The translations under genes and the position numbers were made by a program. This document shows positions 1 through 7,271 of a DNA stretch of 35,242 nucleotides, piece by piece. The stretch's first letter is position 1. Every line of letters begins with the position of its first letter. Location of the stretch: the NCBI RefSeq assembly GCF_001542405.1, contig NZ_LNCD01000100.1, positions 1 through 35,242 of the forward strand. The letters are read 5' to 3'. The notes below the pieces were generated by a model. The model ran no database searches, was not told the origin of the DNA, and saw only the letters and a program-made list of their open reading frames with translations. The DNA is from Rhizobium altiplani (GTDB lineage Bacteria; Pseudomonadota; Alphaproteobacteria; Rhizobiales; Rhizobiaceae).

Positions 1-240
1 GAATTGAGTGATCATCCAACCTACGGTCTTGCCGCCGGCGTGTTCTCGAAGGATCTGTCGCAGGCAATGCGGGCGGTCAAACGCGTTGAGGCAGGGACAG
101 TTTGGGTCAATCGTTACGGGCGCTCGCGCGACCACATCCTCCCGACCGGTGGTTACAAGGCATCCGGTATCGGCAAGGACCTTGGCAAGGAAGCCTACAA
201 ATCCAACCGTCGGCTAAAGAGCGTTTTGATCGAAATCTGA
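1..240 (+). CDS. Aldehyde dehydrogenase, C-terminal fragment (gene starts before the window)
   Basis: About 79 in-frame residues run from the first base to a TGA at 238-240, with no start in the window. They match the C-terminal end of the NAD(P)-dependent aldehyde dehydrogenase superfamily: the YGLAAGVFSKD segment, the EAGTVWVN strand, and the tail GGYKASGIGKDLGKEA that closes the substrate tunnel. The catalytic Cys and Glu lie upstream of the window, so substrate class cannot be judged. The next gene, an M20 deacylase, starts 22 bp after this stop on the same strand, which suggests a shared operon in which a deacylated amine or amino aldehyde is oxidised to an acid. The operon partnership is inference. 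Confidence 0.9.
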   Translation, partial: ELSDHPTYGLAAGVFSKDLSQAMRAVKRVEAGTVWVNRYGRSRDHILPTGGYKASGIGKDLGKEAYKSNRRLKSVLIEI

Positions 241-262
241 ATTGGCGCCGGAGGTACGCATT

Positions 263-1390
263 ATGGCAAACGCTCGTGAAATTCTTGAAAAGTTGATAGG
301 TTTTCCATCCGTCGTGGGCTCGGCGAACGCGCCGATCGTCTCTTACATCAGGGACTATTTCGCTGCGCTCGGCGCGCATGTGAGCGAGCTGCCCGGTCCG
401 GAAGGAAATCGTTCAAATCTGTTCGTGAGCATGGGACCGCGTGATCGAGCCGGCATCATTCTCTCGGGTCATACGGATGTCGTGCCCATAGAGGGTCAGC
501 CTTGGACATCGCCGGCGTTCGCGCTTCGACAAGGGGGCGATCGCCTTTACGGCCGCGGCACCAGCGATATGAAAGGGTTTCTTGCCGCTGCCATGGCCGT
601 CGCAGCTGGAGTCAATGCGGAAAAACTCCGTCGCCCCCTTCACTTTGCATTTTCCTACGACGAAGAGGCAGGATGTCGAGGCGTTCCCCATATGATCGAG
701 GCAATTCCGTCGATCTGCGCCTTGCCGGCGAGCTGCATTGTCGGAGAGCCAAGCCAGATGATCCCGATTCTTGCGCACAAGGGGAAGGCCGCCGTCAAAT
801 TCACAGTCGAAGGAACAGCCGGTCATTCGTCGAGACCCGATCGCGGGCTCAATGCCATTCACGGACTGTCCACCTTATTGGCCAAGGCGGTGGCTCAGTC
901 GGATCTGCTGAAGCACGGGCAGCAGAATGAACTCTTTTTGCCGTCATACTCGACCCTTCAGGTCGGTGTGATCGAAGGAGGTCTGTCACTTAACGTCATA
1001 CCGCAGTTCGCAAGCTTTGATGTCGAGGTTAGAGCCATTCCCGGCGCGGAGCCCTACTCACTGCTTGAACCGATTTTCAAGGCCTTTCCCGAGCTTGAAA
1101 AGGTTGGACTCAAAGTCAAAGCTGATCGCTTGTCCGAATATCCAGGAATGGAACTCCCGGAAGATTCCGATTTGGCCACATTGATGACGAGGGCAACTGG
1201 CCGGAACCCCATCCGCGCGGTGAGCTACGGGACCGAAGCCGGGCTTTTTGCGAAAACCGGTATTCCCTCAATCATCTGCGGTCCCGGTAACGTCGACCGA
1301 GCGCACAAGGTCGATGAATACATTCGCCTGTCGGAGCTCAATGAGTGCTGCTCTGTGCTCGACCGGGTCGCTTCCGACCTGGCTGCGTGA
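263..1390 (+). CDS. ArgE-type M20 metallohydrolase (acetylornithine deacetylase family)
   Basis: The 375-residue cytosolic protein is of the usual ArgE length. Visible M20 metal-site motifs are SGHTDVVP (H70, D72), GTSDMKG (D102, bridging metal), DEEAG (E134 general base, E135) and GEP at 161-163. AGHSSRP around H188 lies in the lid domain. The start at 263 is preferred over an in-frame start 21 bp upstream because GGAGGT lies at 250-255 with good spacing. The family hydrolyses N-acetylornithine or other N-acyl amino acids. Placed directly after an aldehyde dehydrogenase rather than with arginine genes, it could instead remove an acyl group in a degradative route, like the deacylases acting on N-acetyl-diaminobutyrate-type compounds. 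The family is certain; the substrate is not. Confidence 0.85.
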   Translation: MANAREILEKLIGFPSVVGSANAPIVSYIRDYFAALGAHVSELPGPEGNRSNLFVSMGPRDRAGIILSGHTDVVPIEGQPWTSPAFALRQGGDRLYGRGTSDMKGFLAAAMAVAAGVNAEKLRRPLHFAFSYDEEAGCRGVPHMIEAIPSICALPASCIVGEPSQMIPILAHKGKAAVKFTVEGTAGHSSRPDRGLNAIHGLSTLLAKAVAQSDLLKHGQQNELFLPSYSTLQVGVIEGGLSLNVIPQFASFDVEVRAIPGAEPYSLLEPIFKAFPELEKVGLKVKADRLSEYPGMELPEDSDLATLMTRATGRNPIRAVSYGTEAGLFAKTGIPSIICGPGNVDRAHKVDEYIRLSELNECCSVLDRVASDLAA

Positions 1391-1542
1391 TCAGCGAGCG
1401 ACGTACTCACACATTTTCAAAAGAAGGATTGATCGTAGCCATGGAAGCCACGAACGACCGCATCGAAAAAGATCACTGGAGTATCCCTTCGTCCATCGCG
1501 AGGCTTGGGCAGAGCTTGGTTGACGACGAGGTTAGCAGCAAT

Positions 1543-1597
1543 GCATTATGATCAGAAATGTCATTGATCCTTCGGTTCATAAATGGCATCATAATGC
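1543..1597 (+). promoter_or_regulatory. 10-bp inverted repeat around the start of the MetR-like regulator gene
   Basis: GCATTATGAT at 1543-1552 is repeated as its exact reverse complement ATCATAATGC at 1588-1597. The spacer is 35 bp. The right arm overlaps the proposed ATG at 1594. LysR-type regulators commonly bind dyads in their own leaders, so an autoregulatory operator is plausible, but overlap with the start codon is unusual. The alternative start at 1558 would put the right arm inside the coding region. Confidence 0.35.
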
Positions 1598-2493
1598 TTG
1601 ATCGTCAGCATCTTGCAATTCTGAGAGAAGTCAGCCGTCGAGGCAGCGTTACCGCGGCCGCCGAAAAGCTGAACGTCACTCAATCCGCCTTGAGCCATAC
1701 GATCGCAAAGTTCGAGGAACGGCACCGCATCAAGATATGGATGAAATCAGGCCGCGGGCTGCGGTTGACGCAGACAGGTGAGTATCTGCTTTCTGTGGCC
1801 GAACGCGTCCTGCCCCAAATGGAACATGCCGAGCGGGTCCTGACCGATTTTGCTATGGGAAGGAGAGGAGCCCTTCGTGTTGGCATGGAATGTCATCCCT
1901 GCCAGCGGTGGCTGACCAAGATTGCGACGTCTTATCTCGACAAGTGGCCCGATGTCGATTTCGACGTGCGTACGGCTTTCCGGTTCGACGGTGTCGAGGC
2001 ACTCCTTGCGTACGAAATCGATCTTCTGATCACACCGGATCCCGTGGACGCGCCGGACCTGCTCTTTACGCCGGTTTTCGAATATGAGTTGGTGCTGATG
2101 GTGCATGCGACCCATCCTCTTGCCAACCGGAAATGCGTGCAGCCACAGGATCTTCTCGACGAGGAACTGATCACGGTTCCGGTCACATTGGAGCGGCTGG
2201 ACATATACACCAAATTCCTTGTTCCCGCCCATTGCCGACCGCGTCAGCACCGCACGGCCGAAACCATCGACCTGATGCTGCAACTCGTCTGTGCGAAAAG
2301 GGGTGTTACGGTCCTACCGGATTGGCTGCTGCAGGAAGACGCCGTTGGAATGCCGATACGCGCACTACGCGTGGGCGATACCGGTATACGGAAAAACATC
2401 AATCTGGGTGTACGGCGCGGTGAGGAGACCATATCATACATCGACGGTTTTCTAGCGCTTGCCCGCGAGAGGGGGCGCTCGCCTTCGCCGTGA
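1594..2493 (+). CDS. LysR-family transcriptional regulator, MetR-like
   Basis: The 299-residue DNA-binding protein has an N-terminal winged helix-turn-helix (about residues 7-60, with VTAAAEKLNVTQSALSH) followed by a LysR co-inducer-binding domain. The core GMECHPCQRWL followed by a DFDVRTAFRFDG segment closely recalls E. coli MetR (IECHSCIQWL), the homocysteine-responsive activator of methionine genes. I chose ATG 1594 because MLDRQHL lines up with the MetR N-terminus; an in-frame ATG at 1558 would add 12 residues, and neither has a strong ribosome site. It lies downstream of the deacylase gene and faces away from it, so it may control that gene, itself, or a distant methionine gene. No methionine gene is visible nearby. 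Confidence 0.85.
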   Translation: MLDRQHLAILREVSRRGSVTAAAEKLNVTQSALSHTIAKFEERHRIKIWMKSGRGLRLTQTGEYLLSVAERVLPQMEHAERVLTDFAMGRRGALRVGMECHPCQRWLTKIATSYLDKWPDVDFDVRTAFRFDGVEALLAYEIDLLITPDPVDAPDLLFTPVFEYELVLMVHATHPLANRKCVQPQDLLDEELITVPVTLERLDIYTKFLVPAHCRPRQHRTAETIDLMLQLVCAKRGVTVLPDWLLQEDAVGMPIRALRVGDTGIRKNINLGVRRGEETISYIDGFLALARERGRSPSP

Positions 2494-2960
2494 TCGCGGA
2501 AAGCGAATTTCCCAGCGCCGCCTTGATTCCCTCTCGTCAATCACCGTCGAGGAGATGTTCAGAGCCACGATATTTGCAAGAGGTTATTCGAGCTTGTGCA
2601 TGTAGGCGGCCATGTCTCGCGTCTTTCCTTCCGTGCGGCATCGCATTGTGATGTCTCGCCTCCGACGTAGGGAAGCAAACGGGATCGGAATAGCAAGCAT
2701 CGCAAGTGCGGCCTGACTGAGGAAGCTGCCCCCAAAATGGTGACCTGGAACTGCTTCGAGGGTCCAGATGACCAACTGCGGGCGATCACAGCAGCAACCA
2801 AGCCACCGACCATAACCCGGGCGATCGCTCTGTCGAGCTTAGCGACTGTGCCGCAGTCCGAACCCAGAGGTTTCGTGTGGTGGTCTTCTGATGTTGTGAC
2901 CCGGCGGTTGTGTCGCGGAAAGCCTGGAACTGTTCAGGCAAACCGAACCACCTCTATCCT
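2494..2960. other. Intergenic stretch, possibly holding a broken membrane-transporter remnant on the minus strand
   Basis: No intact gene is supported in these 467 bases, which lie between the convergent regulator and amine oxidase genes. On the minus strand, about 2584-2775 encodes FGGSFLSQAALAMLAIPIPF followed by arginines. This resembles one transmembrane helix and loop of a major-facilitator permease, but upstream residues fall in another frame and the fragment is only about 60 residues. I treat it as a possible decayed transporter end, weakly supported. Confidence 0.25.
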
Positions 2961-4070
2961 TCAGCTTTGCTCGACAACGAGTTTCGAGATGACGTCTCGG
3001 GCAGCTTGGGAAGATGCTTGTACGGCGCCGGCAAGGTAGCCGGCCTCACCTCGGCTCGTCTCGCTCCCGGCTAGGACCAGCCGCTCTTTCCACGGGCTAG
3101 CGATCCAGCCCCCTCCAGGGCCATTCGGGTGGCCGGCGGAAAACCAGTCGGCGGATGTCGCAGTCAGCGGGTCGGCAGCCCAGTCCTTGTAGAGGGTCGC
3201 TCGTGGATGGGCAGCTTGCGGCCCGAAGATGCGCGTGAACTGGCGGATCGAGGCCTCCTTCAGCGCGACCGCGCCGATTGCTGCACGTTGTTCGGCTCCC
3301 ATCCCGACGAAGCCGAACAGGGCTGCCTTGCCCGAGTACGTGGTCGCATCATGGATCTCCGTCAAAGGTCCAACCATGCTTTGCGCCGTCCCGGAGAATC
3401 CTGCCTCGCGCCAGAAGGGACGATCGTAGATAGCGAAAAATTTGGCGTGTGGCGCCATCCAGGTCGGCGTTTGCCTCCACAGTTCGATCGTGCCTTTCTC
3501 CTGGGCCGGCTCGAACTGGACGGTCGCCTCCAGAATACGCGGCGGAAGCGCCGCAATCACCTGTGACGCCTGAATCAGCTCTATACGTCCGTCGGCAAAT
3601 CTCAAAGACAGCTCGACACCGGTTTCGTTGAGACGCATCGCGGTGACTTGCGCACCGCACCACAGCGCCGCCTCAGGCAAGCCTTGCGCCAGCGCACGAA
3701 CCAATGAAGCGGATCCTCCGATGAACCTCAGTGCTTCGGGCTCCTGATTCAGTCCGGGATAGCGCTTTGCCGATTCCCGCGACATCCGCTCGAAGACAAC
3801 GTCGCCATCGCTGTTTTGCGCAAACGTGAGCAGATCGAGTTCGGCAACGAGCGCGGCGATCGCAGGCTGCATTCGAGGCCAGATCCAGGACGGTCCAAGG
3901 TCGAAGCCGTCTGCGTCCGGCTGGCCTGTCTCGTTCACGGTCTCGATCCGGCCGCCGAGGGTGGCTCTTGCCTCGATGAGCAGGAATTCGATCTCGGCCG
4001 CATGCAGCAGTCGCGCGGTGTGCAGTCCTGCAAAGCCTCCGCCGATAATAGCTACCTTGGTGTTCCTCAT
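2961..4070 (-). CDS. Flavin-containing amine oxidase (FAD-dependent)
   Basis: The 369-residue protein begins with a Rossmann dinucleotide site (IIGGGFAG, residues 8-15), then the acidic residue E33 that binds the FAD ribose and the LGGRI motif at 38-42. It ends with the typical C-terminal FAD contact GSETSRGEAGYLAGAV. This is the monoamine-oxidase/polyamine-oxidase superfamily, which oxidises primary or secondary amines to imines and aldehydes with release of hydrogen peroxide. No signal peptide is visible, so it should be cytosolic. At 369 residues it is shorter than typical monoamine oxidases (about 450), as in many short bacterial members. The ATG at 4070 follows GGAGAGA at good spacing. 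Its amine substrate cannot be read from sequence. Confidence 0.9.
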   Translation of the reverse strand: MRNTKVAIIGGGFAGLHTARLLHAAEIEFLLIEARATLGGRIETVNETGQPDADGFDLGPSWIWPRMQPAIAALVAELDLLTFAQNSDGDVVFERMSRESAKRYPGLNQEPEALRFIGGSASLVRALAQGLPEAALWCGAQVTAMRLNETGVELSLRFADGRIELIQASQVIAALPPRILEATVQFEPAQEKGTIELWRQTPTWMAPHAKFFAIYDRPFWREAGFSGTAQSMVGPLTEIHDATTYSGKAALFGFVGMGAEQRAAIGAVALKEASIRQFTRIFGPQAAHPRATLYKDWAADPLTATSADWFSAGHPNGPGGGWIASPWKERLVLAGSETSRGEAGYLAGAVQASSQAARDVISKLVVEQS

Positions 4071-4226
4071 TATCTCTCTCCGGGAAGCTGGCTCCCGACA
4101 GCGTTGGCCTGTCAGAAGCGGGCGCGCCCGTGACGGTCTTCAAGCGGGGATGACGGTCGGCGGGCTGGTGGGACAAATTTGTGATCCCGCGCACATAGCA
4201 CGAGGAATGTCGGATCAAAAATTTCC

Positions 4227-4262
4227 TTGCTTCATGGATCGATAAATTCTGTTCATAACACG
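4227..4262 (+). pseudogene. Short remnant resembling the 5' end of the cupin gene at 10674
   Basis: The plus-strand codons here read SLLHGSINSVHN, against ALLHESMNSAHN at 10677-10712. Eight of twelve residues match, and several codons differ only synonymously (aat/aac, tct/agc, aac/aat), as expected for true coding homology. Similarity ends after this stretch. The other copy lies in front of nodA in the same divergent arrangement that this copy has to the amine oxidase. The match is short, so the call is tentative. Confidence 0.35.
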
Positions 4263-4713
4263 GAGGCTCATGCACCTCGTGTTTGTGACCTCGCACCACC
4301 ATCTCAGTCATCCGCAAAACGTCTGCGGCCGTCGTGGCCTCGAGTGGCCTGCCGGTGGGCAGGCGTCCCAGCAGTGCCGTTCAAGCTTTTCGCCTTGGAA
4401 CCTCAGCCTGTCGGCCAGTACCAGAAATTCGAGGTTTCGTTGATTTTCAACCACGATCGTTGACCTTGGCGGCCACTGCTCGACCGACACGTGTTCCCGT
4501 CCGTCGTCGAGTTGCGCTGAACACTGCCTAAAGAATATCGCTGCAATCGCAACCACGGCAGCAGCAGCATCGCAAATCCTATAAAAATCACCATTCCCCT
4601 TACCATGCCAGTTCGAGATGTCATCAACGTGTATGCCGGTTTCTTCGGCAAGCGCTATCTGGTTCGTACCTGCTTTGGGTCAAAGCACTTCCAGTGACCT
4701 GAACGTGACGAAT

Positions 4714-4797
4714 TCCAAGATCCTGGTTGCAAACCGTTCCGAAATCACCATACGCGGACTGCGCGCCGCTAACGAACTCCGGGTATATGCTGAATCG
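4714..4797 (+). pseudogene. Pyruvate carboxylase 5' fragment (biotin carboxylase N-terminus)
   Basis: The frame reads SKILVANRSEITIRGLRAAN and then EL. This is nearly the invariant start of rhizobial pyruvate carboxylase, SKILVANRSEIAIRVFRAAN. The next residues, RVYAES, may correspond to the following strand after a small deletion, and similarity then stops. Only about 28 of more than 1100 codons remain, with no start codon of its own, so it cannot encode a functional enzyme. It marks a recombination or deletion scar between the amine oxidase and nodD. A full-length copy is presumably elsewhere in the genome. Confidence 0.7.
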
Positions 4798-4949
4798 GCG
4801 CGACGCATGGTGGATGGGTCGCTCGCGTTGTCCGACCCCCGCGCGAGCGCAAGCCGACAGTGCCATGTTCAAATTCGCATTCAATGTGCATTTCGCGAAT
4901 GAAAATCTCCATACTTGGTCTCTGCGCTGTGAAAATGTCAATTTGTATT

Positions 4950-5000
4950 ACTAATGAAGAATGCTGTTGGGTTTGGGGAGCATAGATCCACGCTATGGAT
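4950..5000 (-). promoter_or_regulatory. Half-decayed nod box in the nodD leader, oriented away from nodD
   Basis: On the minus strand 5000-4986 reads ATCCATAGCGTGGAT, almost identical to the 5' half of the nod box consensus (ATCCATAGTGTGGAT). It keeps the NodD-contact spacing ATC-N9-GAT. The 3' half, normally ATCCAAACAATCGATTTT, has eroded to something like CCCAAACCCAACAGCATTCT. The position is where a divergent nodABC promoter sits in many rhizobia. The surviving half-site ends 12 bp before the nodD start and may still allow NodD autoregulation, but no nod operon follows leftward. Confidence 0.55.
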
Positions 5001-5012
5001 AGATAGAGAGAC

Positions 5013-5990
5013 ATGCGGTTTAAGGGACTTGATCTAAATCTCCTAGTCGTGTTCGACGCTTTGATGACTGAGCGTAAGCTCACGGCGGCGGCGCACAGCA
5101 TCAATCTCAGTCAGCCGGCCATGAGCGCGGCTGTCGCCCGGTTGCGCGCCTATTTCCAAGATGAGCTGTTTACGATGACGGGCCGCGAATTTATCCCGAC
5201 GGCGCGGGCGGAAGGTATTGCACCTGCGGTGCGCGAGGCTCTGCTGCAAGTTCAGCTCTCTATTATTTCCTGGCAGCCGTTTGATCCGGCCCAATCGGAT
5301 CGTCGCTTCAAAATCGCGCTTTCCGATTACGTCACTCTTGTATTTTTTGAAAAAGTTGTGGAGCGTGTGGCGCGGCAAGCTCCCGGCGTCAGCTTCGAAT
5401 TTTTCCCTCCCGCCGACCACAATGAAGATCTTCTCCAGCGCGGCGACGTCGATCTTCTCATATTGCCGGAAATATTCATGTCGAATGCCCATCCTCATGC
5501 GAGGCTTTTCGACGATTTACACGTGTGCGTAGGCTGTCGCTCGAACAAGCAGCTGGCAGAGCCACTTACATTCGAGAGATACATGTCGATGGGGCACGTT
5601 GTCGCTAAGTTCGGAAGTTTTCGGAGGCCAGGCCTCGAGGAATGGTATTTGCGCGAGCACGGTCGCAAGAGACGCATCGACGTCGTGGTACACGGCTTCA
5701 GCATGATTGCGCCCGTGCTGTCCAACACTGACCGTATAGGAACCATGCCCTTACGGCTGGCGCAGCATTTAGCAAAAACAATACCCCTTCGAATTGTCGA
5801 CCTTCCGCTGCCACAACATCTTCCCTTCACCGAGGCCGTGCAATGGCATGCGCTTCACAATAGTGATCCGGCAAGCGTCTGGATGCGCGACATGCTATTC
5901 CAGGAAGCGGCCCGTATGACATCACCGCTTGTAGCTGCCGAGCCCCTCATCAACCAGGACCAGCACGAATGTTGTCCAGCTCATCTCTGA
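5013..5990 (+). CDS. nodD: NodD, flavonoid-responsive LysR-type activator of nodulation genes
   Basis: The 325-residue protein opens with MRFKGLDLNLLVVFDALMTE, the NodD signature, followed by the helix-turn-helix at about residues 23-45 (LTAAAHSINLSQPAMSAAVA). Further NodD-specific blocks are RFKIALSDYVTLVFFEKVVE, DVDLLILPE, ERYMSMGHV and VWMRDMLFQEA. Length is slightly above the usual 308-323 because of a short C-terminal extension. NodD binds nod boxes and activates transcription when a legume flavonoid is present. Two nod-box-like sites in this window (7168-7216 and 14920-14970) are candidate targets. The leader carries a partial nod box. No nodABC operon is divergent from it, unlike the classical layout. 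An intact reading frame suggests function. Confidence 0.95.
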   Translation: MRFKGLDLNLLVVFDALMTERKLTAAAHSINLSQPAMSAAVARLRAYFQDELFTMTGREFIPTARAEGIAPAVREALLQVQLSIISWQPFDPAQSDRRFKIALSDYVTLVFFEKVVERVARQAPGVSFEFFPPADHNEDLLQRGDVDLLILPEIFMSNAHPHARLFDDLHVCVGCRSNKQLAEPLTFERYMSMGHVVAKFGSFRRPGLEEWYLREHGRKRRIDVVVHGFSMIAPVLSNTDRIGTMPLRLAQHLAKTIPLRIVDLPLPQHLPFTEAVQWHALHNSDPASVWMRDMLFQEAARMTSPLVAAEPLINQDQHECCPAHL

Positions 5991-6481
5991 TCTGAAAACT
6001 TCGTCGGGCGACTGAACTGCAAAAATGTTGGTATGGCACCGTTGCCGGTGGAGCAGCCCCAATGCCGCGGGTGCGCTTGTCCGCTCCCCGCCCAGCCTTG
6101 CGGCCACCACGATCATGAATGGGACATCTGTCGAGATCGCAGTGCTCTGACATTCCGGTGAGTTCGCGTGATCTGTAATCATCTGATCCCGTTTAATCCG
6201 CAAGGACACGCCAGAGTATATGGAGGCGATCGGCAACCAAGGAAACCATTTCTTCGATAGACCCGGCAGGTTCCGGATGCCGCGGCCTGGAAAGATCAAG
6301 CCGGACAGCGAATTCCAGGATGCGGGGTGGCAGAGCGGGATATCATATCCAGAATCGAACTAATCCATCTCCGAAAGAACCGGCTTGATTTCCCCAGCCA
6401 TTCGAACGCAAGACTGCGTTTCATATCGAGCATTTTCCGCATTGTATATGCGACCTCACATAACCCTCCAGATTGCGACGT
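5991..6481. other. Intergenic stretch without a recognisable gene
   Basis: About 490 bases lie between nodD and the IS21-type repeats. Open frames occur on both strands, but none has a convincing ribosome site or a recognisable family. The right part may belong to the insertion element whose repeats begin at 6482; I could not identify its outer boundary. Confidence 0.4.
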
Positions 6482-6569
6482 GAAGCCGGCCGGCATTCCG
6501 ATCAAAGACCGGCCGCCATTCCGATTTGAAGCCGGCCACCGTTCCGATCAAAGACCGGCCAGTTTTCGG
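6482..6569 (+). repeat. Four tandem ~23-bp repeats, subterminal repeats of an IS21-type element
   Basis: Units at 6482-6502, 6503-6525, 6526-6548 and 6549-6569 share the pattern AAGMCGGCCRSCATTCCGAT. Units 1 and 3 use GAAGCCGGCC, units 2 and 4 use AAAGACCGGCC, and the last unit is the most diverged. Multiple short repeats at the ends, which bind transposase, are known for the IS21 family. An IstA fragment follows about 90 bp downstream. Confidence 0.75.
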
Positions 6570-6660
6570 CACTGAAGATCACTCCCTGGTCAGCAACTTT
6601 GGCATCAAATACCTCGCGATGAACGAGGGGATTTTGTTGCCGGCAAAGACAAGGCTGACC

Positions 6661-6906
6661 ATGAGACATTTGCGACAAATGCTGCGACTTGCAGCAAGCG
6701 GAACCAGCTCGCGTGAGATTGCCGTCCTGTTGGGAATTGCGCGAAGCACGGTGCAGTATAATCTGCAGCGCGCAGCGGCGGTTGGGTTAAACTGGCCGTT
6801 GCCTGGGGACCTTGCTGACGATGCGCTCGAGAGCAAACTCTTCGCTCGGAATGGCATCAAACAGGGCACGAGAAGGCGGGTCGAGACCAATTGGTCCGAA
6901 CCGTAG
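6661..6906 (+). pseudogene. istA: IS21-family transposase IstA, N-terminal remnant
   Basis: From ATG 6661 the reading MRHLRQMLRLAASGTSSREI, then AVLLGIARSTVQ and GLNWPLPGDLADDALESKLF, is the N-terminal helix-turn-helix region of IS21-family IstA proteins of the kind common in rhizobia. Full IstA is about 500 residues with a DDE catalytic core. Here only 81 residues remain before a stop, and no IstB helper ATPase follows. An upstream in-frame ATG exists, but the family start fits 6661 best. The element is therefore dead, cut between the transposase N-terminus and the nod-box region downstream. Confidence 0.8.
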
Positions 6907-7167
6907 CAGATACCCCTTGTGATTGAGCGTCTCAGCGAAACCTATTTACCCTTCATCGGACCATTGGGTAATTAATTGATGTCATGAGATACATCCAAAC
7001 GTCGAATAAACCAAAGCAATTACCCTTGCAGCTTGGCCCTGCGGCAGTCCAAGTGATCCATGCAGGCCGTGAGGATCTGACGCGAGAACACTGGGCGATC
7101 TCAATCAGCACATTTGCGAGAGAGCCGTCCGAAGAACGGGTCATTCCTGTCAATGGAGTGGAGAGAA

Positions 7168-7216
7168 TCATTTGGGAGATGGATACTCATCATCCAAACA
7201 ATCGATTTTGCAATCT
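7168..7216 (+). promoter_or_regulatory. Nod box (NodD-binding promoter element) upstream of the hydroxylase-family gene
   Basis: Positions 7192-7209 read ATCCAAACAATCGATTTT, identical to the conserved 3' half of the nod box, with ATC-N9-GAT at 7192-7206. The next bases, GCAATCT, match ACCAATCT with one base missing. The 5' half keeps TGGAT (7180-7184) at the expected distance but its left arm is degenerate. It lies 56 bp before the ATG at 7272, a normal promoter distance, and points toward that gene. This rules out the longer in-frame start at 6984, which would put the promoter inside the coding region. Confidence 0.85.
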
Positions 7217-7271
7217 AGGTAAATTCCGCATAGTGCATTTTGTTGTTCGCCAATTCTTCGGAGCAATCAAA

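Larger units (their letters stand above)
4071..4949. other. Gene-poor stretch with decayed fragments
   Basis: Nearly 900 bases separate the amine oxidase from the nodD leader. I see no intact gene. Two recognisable scraps are listed separately: a cupin-like N-terminus at 4227-4262 and a pyruvate carboxylase piece at 4714-4797. A minus-strand reading of about 80 residues near 4308-4556 exists but resembles nothing I know and has no clear ribosome site. Confidence 0.5.

Noticed and set aside
1441..1551. A 36-residue reading between the deacylase and MetR-like genes
   Set aside because: A weak ribosome site exists, but no family resemblance and a very short length; it may be chance or a relic.
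6984..7271. In-frame extension of the hydroxylase gene up to an ATG at 6984
   Set aside because: It would place the nod box inside the coding region, its residues resemble no family, and ATG 7272 has a better ribosome site.
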